5,387 nt of DNA. It comes from Alphaproteobacteria bacterium UBA1908 (GTDB lineage: Bacteria > Pseudomonadota > Alphaproteobacteria > Caedimonadales > UBA1908). The notes beneath the pieces are model-generated. The model was not told where the DNA came from and did not search any database. It saw only the letters and a list, made by a program, of their open reading frames with translations. Location: positions 1 through 5,387 of the forward strand of contig DDGG01000002.1 of the NCBI GenBank assembly GCA_002337525.1, read 5' to 3'. The translations under genes were made by a program, and so were the position numbers. Below, piece by piece: positions 1 to 5,161 of this stretch; the stretch's first letter is position 1, and every line of letters begins with the position of its first letter.

Positions 1-57
1 TCATTAGAGGCGCGCGTCTCTTCCTCAACTTTTAAAGACTTTATCTGGTCCCAATAA
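1..57 (+). CDS. possible 3' end of an unidentified rightward gene (partial)
   Basis: Frame 1 is open from the left edge and ends at TAA (55-57). It encodes 18 residues, SLEARVSSSTFKDFIWSQ. This is far too short to assign a family. The main support is position: it ends about 35 bases before a hairpin with A and T runs at 93-130 that would suit two convergent genes, and the next gene does converge from the other side. The other plus frames stop sooner. One minus-strand frame is also open to the edge from about 59, but it has a stop immediately upstream and no ATG. It may be chance; sequence to the left would settle it. Confidence 0.3.
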   Translation, partial: SLEARVSSSTFKDFIWSQ

Positions 58-92
58 CACTAAATTCCCTATAATCATTGAAAACCAATAAG

Positions 93-130
93 ATAAAAGC
101 CTCATTTTTTAAAAAAGCGGGGCTTTTTTA
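93..130. terminator. probable bidirectional intrinsic terminator
   Basis: Two alternative hairpins are visible. The compact one has AAAAAAGC (111-118) pairing with GCTTTTTT (122-129) around a three-base GGG loop. The larger one has AAAAGCCTC (95-103) pairing with GGGGCTTTT (119-127), with one G-U pair. Read on the plus strand, both end in a T run; read on the minus strand, the compact one also ends in a T run. It lies 17 bases past the stop codon of the minus-strand disulfide reductase gene and after the possible rightward gene end at 57, as expected between convergent genes. The GC core is short, so efficiency is uncertain. Confidence 0.6.
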
Positions 131-146
131 TACTCCAGAAAGAGGA

Positions 147-1955
147 CTAGGGATTTAGACTCTCTAAATTAAGGATTTTAAGAATACTATCCTTTGTTAA
201 GAGTTCTGGCAGAACAATACCTTTAGGGTATTCGGGGCTATACACGGCATTAAAAGGGATGCCTGTACGACCAAAAGATTTAAGATAGGCATTGATAGAA
301 GGATTTTTTTGTGTCCAATCTGCTCGCATTTTGATGACTTTTTTCCGGGCAAGAGCTTTTTGGATAGGAGGCGAATTAAGGACCAGTTTTTTATTCGCCT
401 GACAAGTTATGCACCAGTTTGCCGTGACATCAACCAGGACGGTTTGTCCGTTTTGAACAGCACTATGGATCATCGTTTCATTAAAATCCTGCCACCCTTC
501 TTCAAGAGGAGATGTTGTTTTTAAAGGGGTCCTGTAGAAGGTCAAGATAAAAAGACTCCCCATGACTATCCAGCAGAATTTTTGAAGATATTTTAGAAGC
601 TTTTGACGTGGATTTTGCTCGTATGATTGCGATGTTTTACTTAAAATGTCGATAAAAAGAGAAACCAGGAGAGTCCCACTTAAAACAAAAAGCAAGGGAG
701 GGGAAATCAAAAAACTTAACAACCATGCAATCCAGCATGCTGTTGCGATAAGTAGAAACGCAAAAAATCTGGCCACTTTTTCCATCCAGGCTCCTGGTTT
801 TGGAAGCCAGTTTCCCGAAGAGGGAATAATGGTCAGGATAAAATAAGGTAAGGAGAAACCCAGCCCCATAACCATAAAGATCAAGAAAATTTCAAGAGGT
901 CCCTGTGACAGGGCATAGGTAAGAGCTGTTCCCAGAAAAGGGGCTGTGCAGGGAGTGGCTAAAAGAGTTGCGAAAATACCTGTTAAAAAATTCTCGGCTA
1001 AAACTTGATGACGTTTAGCAGTATGACCCAGGAAAGTTTGAAGTTTGTTTTTTATAAAGACAGGCAAATCAAAAGTGCCGCCTTGCCAAAGGCTTTTAGC
1101 AAAAAGAGCGACAGAAATCAGCATAAAAATCAAAAATGGTGGAGATTGAAAATGAAAGCCCCATCCAAAAATCTCCCCGCTTCGTTCAATAATAATGACA
1201 CCTGCGGCAAGCCCCAGAAATGAAACAAGAATACCCAAAAGGGATGCCAGTGATTTTGCTCGAAGACTTATGCCTTCCTGTGTTCGCATAAAACTTTGAA
1301 GCTTCAAACTCAAAACAGGTAAAACACAGGGCATCACGTTCAGGACAAGACCACCGAGGAAAGCAATAATCAAAATCCACCAGAAAGAATCCGGAGTTCT
1401 TTCATAAGAGAAGTCGTGGATGTCCTGTTTGAACCGGGCTTCCAGGATTTTATCTGCATTTTTAGTTGGTTGTCCGGTTCCCTGTGGCAGGAAAAGATTG
1501 AGGGTTTGGGTGACTGGAACACAGAGTGTTTTACACGCAATAAAAGAGACCGTTCCAGTTAATGATAATGGTACATTCATTTTCTGAAGGTCAACTGTAA
1601 AGGGCAGGATAAAGGATTTAGTGTAGCCACGAAGAGGTTCTTCTTCAGAAGGCAAGGGATTTGAGGAGGGCCAGTGAAGGTGAATATTTTCAATATTTTG
1701 AGAACGACTCCAGTTAAAAACGGGATGTCGTGCGCTTTCTTCCTGATTTCCTGAAAGAGGGGGAGCATATACTTTCCATCCCGGTTGAAGTATAAAGTGA
1801 ACCCCTAAAAGAAGTGTTTCTTGAGAGCCTGTTGCGGTGACAGAGCTCATTAAGGTACAGATAACAGGTGATTTTTCTGTTTCTGAAGCTTGAGTTATGG
1901 GAATAACACCTGCTAAGCTCAAAATAATAATCAATAAGCGAAGCCAGGGTTGCAT
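147..1955 (-). CDS. dsbD: DsbD/ScsB-type thiol:disulfide interchange protein (protein-disulfide reductase)
   Basis: A membrane reductase that passes electrons from cytoplasmic thioredoxin across the inner membrane to periplasmic thiol partners. With the start at 1955 it has 602 residues; E. coli DsbD is a little shorter. Order of parts: signal peptide (about 1-23, MQPWLRLLIIILSLAG then ITQA); periplasmic N-terminal domain (about 28-165) with a cysteine pair at 141 and 145 in CKTLCVP; about eight membrane segments (190-475) with Cys210 in MPCVLP and Cys336 in ATPCTAP; C-terminal thioredoxin-like domain with Cys515 and Cys518 in WCITC and a likely cis-proline 567 in TGIP. All six cysteines of the relay are present, so it should be active. 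The start at 1955 is chosen because GAGGA (minus strand, 1964-1968) lies eight bases upstream and a typical signal peptide follows. An in-frame ATG at 2009 would add 18 residues but has no ribosome binding site. The CxxxCxP spacing in the N domain is closer to ScsB-like members than to E. coli DsbD. The assignment is firm; the exact periplasmic partners are not visible. Confidence 0.93.
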   Translation of the reverse strand: MQPWLRLLIIILSLAGVIPITQASETEKSPVICTLMSSVTATGSQETLLLGVHFILQPGWKVYAPPLSGNQEESARHPVFNWSRSQNIENIHLHWPSSNPLPSEEEPLRGYTKSFILPFTVDLQKMNVPLSLTGTVSFIACKTLCVPVTQTLNLFLPQGTGQPTKNADKILEARFKQDIHDFSYERTPDSFWWILIIAFLGGLVLNVMPCVLPVLSLKLQSFMRTQEGISLRAKSLASLLGILVSFLGLAAGVIIIERSGEIFGWGFHFQSPPFLIFMLISVALFAKSLWQGGTFDLPVFIKNKLQTFLGHTAKRHQVLAENFLTGIFATLLATPCTAPFLGTALTYALSQGPLEIFLIFMVMGLGFSLPYFILTIIPSSGNWLPKPGAWMEKVARFFAFLLIATACWIAWLLSFLISPPLLFVLSGTLLVSLFIDILSKTSQSYEQNPRQKLLKYLQKFCWIVMGSLFILTFYRTPLKTTSPLEEGWQDFNETMIHSAVQNGQTVLVDVTANWCITCQANKKLVLNSPPIQKALARKKVIKMRADWTQKNPSINAYLKSFGRTGIPFNAVYSPEYPKGIVLPELLTKDSILKILNLESLNP

Positions 1956-1963
1956 CAGATATG

Positions 1964-1968
1964 TCCTC
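1964..1968 (-). promoter_or_regulatory. ribosome binding site deciding the dsbD start
   Basis: Read on the minus strand this is GAGGA, followed by eight bases and then ATG at 1955. No comparable purine motif precedes the upstream in-frame ATG at 2009, where the minus strand reads CCCTCTTGGTTCT. This favours the shorter protein that begins directly with its signal peptide. Confidence 0.7.
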
Positions 1969-1988
1969 AAAAAGTTGACTAAAATCAG

Positions 1989-2017
1989 AGTGTAACGAGA
2001 AAGTTCCATAGAACCAA
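1989..2017 (-). promoter_or_regulatory. candidate promoter for dsbD
   Basis: On the minus strand TTGGTT (2017-2012) and TACACT (1994-1989) are separated by 17 bases. The match to a housekeeping sigma consensus is moderate at -10 (four of six) and weak at -35 (three of six). It sits in the 80-base spacer between the divergent dsbD and yqgE starts and would give a leader of roughly 25-30 bases. No convincing plus-strand promoter was found in the same spacer: a TTGACT at 1975-1980 lacks a properly spaced -10, so the yqgE promoter may lie inside the dsbD coding region. Confidence 0.25.
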
Positions 2018-2035
2018 GAGGGAGTGAACACTTTC

Positions 2036-2596
2036 ATGAAAGAAAATTTAACGGGCAAAGTTCTAATCGCGATGCCACAACTGGCGGACCCTCGATTTGC
2101 TCAAAGTCTTATCTATATATGCGGGCACGATGAAAACGGTGCTATGGGGCTTGTGGTTAATCGTACGATTGAATCTCATACCCTGTCAGAGCTTATCGTT
2201 CAGTTAAATCTGGAGACAATTCCAGCCAACCTGGATAAAGAATCCGTTTTCTTTGGAGGACCTGTGGAAATGGGTCGTGGTTTTGTCTTGCATTCTAATG
2301 ATTACTATCAGGAAGGGACGATCAAAGTCAGCCCGCAGATAAGCTTGACCGCAACCCTTGATATCCTTGAAGCAATTGCAAAAGGAGAAGGTCCCGAAAA
2401 ACGTTTATGTGCCCTGGGATATGCAGGCTGGGGAGAAGGTCAGCTTGAAGCAGAGTTATTTGATAATTGTTGGCTTCAGTGTGAGGAAGATTTAGAAACC
2501 CTGTTTGATACCCTGCCAGATCAAAAATGGAAAAATGCTCTGGGGAAAATGGGGATTCATCCGGAACTATTGTCTTCTGATGCGGGGCATGCTTGA
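2036..2596 (+). CDS. yqgE: YqgE/AlgH family protein (UPF0301)
   Basis: A 186-residue soluble protein of the YqgE/AlgH family, which is widespread in Proteobacteria. Family members have known folds but no settled biochemical activity; the AlgH name comes from a regulatory link to alginate in Pseudomonas, which need not apply here. The N terminus (LTGKVLIAMPQLADPRF, then YICGHDENGAMGLVVNR) and the C-terminal half (LGYAGWGEGQLEAEL, then NCWLQ, then the ending ELLSSDAGHA) carry the family signatures over the usual full length. No signal peptide or membrane segment is seen, so it is probably cytoplasmic. The ATG at 2036 is preferred: GGGAG (2020-2024) lies 11 bases upstream, whereas an in-frame GTG at 2024 overlaps that motif and would add only MNTF. 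It is divergent from dsbD. The downstream hydrolase starts 73 bases on and may have its own promoter. Confidence 0.93.
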   Translation: MKENLTGKVLIAMPQLADPRFAQSLIYICGHDENGAMGLVVNRTIESHTLSELIVQLNLETIPANLDKESVFFGGPVEMGRGFVLHSNDYYQEGTIKVSPQISLTATLDILEAIAKGEGPEKRLCALGYAGWGEGQLEAELFDNCWLQCEEDLETLFDTLPDQKWKNALGKMGIHPELLSSDAGHA

Positions 2597-2635
2597 TCAT
2601 ACTGATTGAGTAAGTGGAATATTTTGTTGAAACCT

Positions 2636-2641
2636 TATAAT
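2636..2641 (+). promoter_or_regulatory. candidate -10 box upstream of the alpha/beta hydrolase
   Basis: A perfect TATAAT lies 28 bases before the preferred hydrolase start at 2670. The best -35 at usual spacing is GTGGAA (2614-2619, 16-base gap), which is poor; TTGAGT at 2606-2611 is too far away (24 bases). If used, transcription would begin near 2648, downstream of the ATG at 2643, which independently favours the start at 2670. The spacer is AT-rich, so a chance TATAAT is quite possible. Confidence 0.35.
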
Positions 2642-2669
2642 AATGGAAAAGGCAGGAAAGGGATTTAGA

Positions 2670-3509
2670 ATGTCAAAAATTTTGATTAGAGATCGTGAAA
2701 TGTTTTATGAAGAGAAGGGGGCCGGATTTCCCCTTGTTTTCTCGCATAGTTTTTTGTGGGATCATCAAATGTGGGCACCACAGATTGATGCTCTTTCAAA
2801 AAAATATCGTTGTATTAATATTGATTTGTGGGGGCATGGTTTAAGTGACTCTCGGCCAGAAAAAGAGATTTCACTTGAACAGATTGCAGAAGATACCTGG
2901 ACCCTCATTGAAGCTCTGGACCTTGAAAGGTTTGCATTTGTGGGCCTTTCTGTTGGGGGAATGATCGGGGCAATTTTGGCTTTGTCCCATCCGGAAAAAA
3001 TTCAATCTTTATCGGTGATGGGATCTTATGTTGGTGCAGAACCATCTGACACTTTGGCAGAATATTTGGCACTGATGTCCCAGATTTCCGAGACAGGATA
3101 TTTCTCTCAAGAACTACAAGAAATGCTGGCGCCTTATTTCTTTTCTCCTAAAACTTACCACTCAAATCCAAAACTTATTGAGAATTTCAAAGAGAGCTTG
3201 GCTGCTATCACAGCAGAGAAAATTGAGACGATTACTTCCATTGGAAAAGGCATTTTCACGCGTTCCTGTTTACTAAAAAAACTGGAGTCGATGAAGGTAC
3301 CGACACAGTATATCGTCGGATCTGACGATGGACCGCGTCCTCCAAAAGAATCAGAAGAGATGGCTTCATTAACACCTGGAGCAGAGTGTCACGTGATTCC
3401 GGATGCAGGTCATATATCATGTCTGGAAAAACCAGATTTTGTCACAAAAGCGATTGATGCCTTTGTACAAAAAGCTTCAAATCACTCATGTTTAAAGTCC
3501 GTTGCCTAG
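2670..3509 (+). CDS. alpha/beta-fold hydrolase, substrate unknown
   Basis: A 279-residue serine-type alpha/beta hydrolase of the small-molecule esterase, lactonase and C-C hydrolase group. Visible parts: an HSFLW segment at 26-30 where the oxyanion-loop HG usually lies; DLWGHGLS (52-59), the conserved strand and turn before the nucleophile; the nucleophile elbow GLSVGG with Ser94; a helical cap of about 120-200; a likely catalytic acid Asp220 (or Asp219) in VGSDDGP; and catalytic His248 in DAGHISCLEKP. The triad is therefore complete and the length is normal. No signal peptide is seen, so it is probably cytoplasmic. The start at 2670 is preferred over the ATG at 2643: purine-rich AGGAAAGGGA (2654-2663) precedes 2670, nothing similar precedes 2643, and MSKILIRDREMFYEE resembles the usual beginning of the fold. 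It lies 39 bases before the carboxypeptidase gene on the same strand, so the two are probably co-transcribed. The fold is certain; the substrate is not. The DLWGHG context recalls proteins labelled 3-oxoadipate enol-lactonase-like, but that label should not be read as function. Confidence 0.88.
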   Translation: MSKILIRDREMFYEEKGAGFPLVFSHSFLWDHQMWAPQIDALSKKYRCINIDLWGHGLSDSRPEKEISLEQIAEDTWTLIEALDLERFAFVGLSVGGMIGAILALSHPEKIQSLSVMGSYVGAEPSDTLAEYLALMSQISETGYFSQELQEMLAPYFFSPKTYHSNPKLIENFKESLAAITAEKIETITSIGKGIFTRSCLLKKLESMKVPTQYIVGSDDGPRPPKESEEMASLTPGAECHVIPDAGHISCLEKPDFVTKAIDAFVQKASNHSCLKSVA

Positions 3510-3516
3510 ATTTTTT

Positions 3517-3532
3517 GAGGAGGAGAAAGGAA
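3517..3532 (+). promoter_or_regulatory. strong but distant ribosome binding sites before the carboxypeptidase
   Basis: GAGGAGGAG (3517-3525) and AAAGGAA (3526-3532) form a strong purine-rich cluster. Neither is well placed for the GTG start at 3549: the gaps are 23 and about 17 bases. The second is well placed (about six bases) for a TTG at 3538 that opens a four-codon frame, MLRA, whose TGA (3550-3552) overlaps the GTG. No in-frame start lies closer, because the carboxypeptidase frame has a stop at 3516 and no ATG, GTG or TTG before 3549. Confidence 0.5.
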
Positions 3533-3548
3533 ATCTGTTGCTTCGGGC

Positions 3549-5060
3549 GTGACAAAAAATATTCTTGCGTTTAAACTGTGGTATCTGGGCTATTATATTG
3601 TTGGTAGAGTGAGAAACAGGTTTTCATTCGTTGTTGCTTTTATTCTATGTTGGGGGTTTCTAAATCCCCCAAAATCTTATGCTGCGCCAAGAAAATATGC
3701 TTCAATTGTTATAGATGCCCGTGATGGTGCTATTCTGCACAGTGAGTATCCTACCGAAAAACGTTACCCGGCTTCATTAACTAAAATGATGACTCTATAT
3801 CTTCTTTTTGAAGCATTAGAGTCCAAGAAGGTCAAGCTGGGAACGCGTCTTAAAGTTTCAAAAAAGGCTGCTCGTCAACCACCGTGCAAACTGGGTCTTA
3901 AAGCTGGCAGCAAATTAAGTGTCAAGGATGCTCTTTTGGGTCTTATGACCAAATCTGCCAATGACGCGGCAATTGCAATTGCAGAGCATCTTGCAGGTTC
4001 AGAACAGAAGTTTGCTCGTCTTATGACAAAGAAAGCACGCGTTCTTGGAATGGAAAATACAGTTTTTAAAAATCCTCATGGTCTGCCTAATAGAAGTCAG
4101 TATACCAGTGCAGAAGATATGGCCATTTTAGGAAGATCGCTTTTACAACGTTTCCCTGTTTACTATAAATATTTTAGCACACAGGCGTTTTGGTATAAGG
4201 GTAGAAAGTACAAAAATCATAATCGCTTGCTGGGAAAAGTAAAGGGTGTGGATGGTATTAAGACAGGCTTCATCAATGATTCAGGTTTTAATCTTGTTAC
4301 ATCTGCAGTAAGAGATGGAGTGCGTTTGGTTGCTGTTGTGATGGGCGGACGTTCCTCTCAAACCAGAGACCGGCGTATGGCTCAGCTACTGGAGGTTACC
4401 TTTAAAGAAGTCTTGGAAGATCAACATCTCTTTTTGGCAAGTGTTACGCCTCCTCATAAACCTTTTAGGCATGATAGACCTGTTCTTGTGATGGCTGAGG
4501 GGGCGACTATTACACCTCCTCCCCTTCCTGATCGTAAACTGCCCGAGATCCTGGCACCGGCAGGGGCATCTCTTTCAATGCATGCCAGAGCACCTGCTTC
4601 AAATTCACTCGTTCTTGCAGAGGTATCCCGTCAGGGAGCATCTCTTCAAACTCTTACAAGATCTGGTGAGAGAGAACCCCGGGACTCTCTCGATCTTATT
4701 GGCGATAAAATCCGCTCTCTTGATCCGATTGGTGATAAAATACGTCGCCTGGAATCGCGCGCAAGGTTACCACGTCATGATCCAGATTGGTCGGTTCAGG
4801 TAGGAGCCTTTTCCCTGGCCAAGGATGCCCATGATGTCGCTGTTGGGCAGCTTGCTCGTTTATCACCTTCTTATGAAGCGACTGTTTCAGTGACTCTTTC
4901 CAAGCAAAAACGTCGCAATCTTTATCGAGCTCGTCTTTCAGGCCTGACAGAGGCAGAAGCCCTTGAAATTTGTGCCGAACTTAAGGCCCAGGGTCAGCGT
5001 TGCCTGCCTATCAAGCCTCATAGAGATCCTGTTATAATGTCTGTTCAAAATGGATATTAG
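3549..5060 (+). CDS. D-alanyl-D-alanine carboxypeptidase (peptidase family S11) with C-terminal SPOR domain
   Basis: A periplasmic penicillin-binding protein of the PBP5/DacA-DacF type that removes the terminal D-Ala from peptidoglycan pentapeptides. From GTG at 3549 it has 503 residues. Order of parts: a long N-terminal export signal with basic RVRNR (20-24), hydrophobic core 25-38 and probable cleavage after SYA near 45; the catalytic domain (about 48-290) with Ser76 and Lys79 in SLTK, SAN at 136-138 and KTG at 238-240, so the active site is intact; a proline- and charge-rich linker (about 291-410) holding a tandem LDxIGDKIR repeat at 381-400; and a SPOR domain (about 412-488) starting WSVQVGAF, which in this family binds septal glycan. 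SPOR contains two cysteines, 475 and 485, that could form a disulfide. The PBP5-type C-terminal beta domain and membrane-anchoring amphipathic helix are not evident; SPOR seems to replace that targeting. A GTG at 3609 would give a shorter, more classical signal peptide but has no good ribosome binding site. Cys113 in QPPCKLGL sits where Ser or Thr is common. The family call is firm; the start is not. Confidence 0.93.
   Translation: MTKNILAFKLWYLGYYIVGRVRNRFSFVVAFILCWGFLNPPKSYAAPRKYASIVIDARDGAILHSEYPTEKRYPASLTKMMTLYLLFEALESKKVKLGTRLKVSKKAARQPPCKLGLKAGSKLSVKDALLGLMTKSANDAAIAIAEHLAGSEQKFARLMTKKARVLGMENTVFKNPHGLPNRSQYTSAEDMAILGRSLLQRFPVYYKYFSTQAFWYKGRKYKNHNRLLGKVKGVDGIKTGFINDSGFNLVTSAVRDGVRLVAVVMGGRSSQTRDRRMAQLLEVTFKEVLEDQHLFLASVTPPHKPFRHDRPVLVMAEGATITPPPLPDRKLPEILAPAGASLSMHARAPASNSLVLAEVSRQGASLQTLTRSGEREPRDSLDLIGDKIRSLDPIGDKIRRLESRARLPRHDPDWSVQVGAFSLAKDAHDVAVGQLARLSPSYEATVSVTLSKQKRRNLYRARLSGLTEAEALEICAELKAQGQRCLPIKPHRDPVIMSVQNGY
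4689..4748 (+). repeat. tandem 30-base in-frame duplication in the carboxypeptidase linker
   Basis: Two adjacent 30-base units (4689-4718 and 4719-4748) encode LDLIGDKIRS and LDPIGDKIRR, with eight of ten residues identical. Most nucleotide differences are at third codon positions (GGC/GGT, ATC/ATA), which suggests an older duplication kept under protein-level constraint. It lies in the charged linker between the catalytic and SPOR domains, just before LESRARLPRHDPDW. Confidence 0.85.
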
Positions 5061-5160
5061 ACAAGGATAATATTTTAATGATTATAAAATCTTAATTTGA
5101 TTATTATTTTTACCTTTAATATGCAAGAAAATGTATTTTTATGGAGACATATTTTATGTC
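5061..5160. other. AT-rich intergenic spacer
   Basis: About 100 bases after the carboxypeptidase stop codon are composed mostly of A and T, a clear drop from the coding regions. No tRNA-like fold or convincing intrinsic terminator is seen. An inverted repeat overlaps the right end (see next entry). TTGATT (5097-5102) and several TA-rich hexamers exist, but none gives a persuasive promoter at normal spacing. Confidence 0.5.
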
Positions 5161-5161
5161 T
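5145..5161. repeat. short inverted repeat after the carboxypeptidase
   Basis: AGACATA (5145-5151) and TATGTCT (5155-5161) can form a seven-base stem with a TTT loop. Only TT follows on the plus strand and there is no T run on the minus strand, so as a terminator it is weak. It ends right at the stop codon (5161-5163) of the leftward frame that comes in from the right edge. It could be a weak terminator, an RNA 3' end stabiliser or an operator-like palindrome; the sequence alone does not decide. Confidence 0.4.

Noticed and set aside
309..1223. Several plus-strand open frames of 66-72 codons antisense to dsbD
   Set aside because: All lie opposite conserved domains of dsbD (the thioredoxin and membrane parts), show no family features and lack a suitable context.
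1975..1980. TTGACT as a -35 box for yqgE
   Set aside because: No acceptable -10 hexamer lies 16-18 bases downstream; the nearest TA-containing hexamers are at the wrong spacing.
1714..2058. Open frame of 114 codons on the minus strand overlapping the start of dsbD and the dsbD-yqgE spacer
   Set aside because: It lies in another frame of the well-supported dsbD gene, its translation is serine- and arginine-rich with no family features, and it would run across the divergent spacer and the yqgE start.
2328..2600. Open frame of 90 codons on the minus strand inside yqgE
   Set aside because: It is fully antisense to a conserved, full-length yqgE whose family motifs cover the same bases; the composition looks like a shadow frame.
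4582..4803. Open frame of 73 codons on the plus strand inside the carboxypeptidase linker
   Set aside because: It is out of frame within the carboxypeptidase gene, which remains open and recognisable through the SPOR domain; no separate ribosome binding site or motif was seen.
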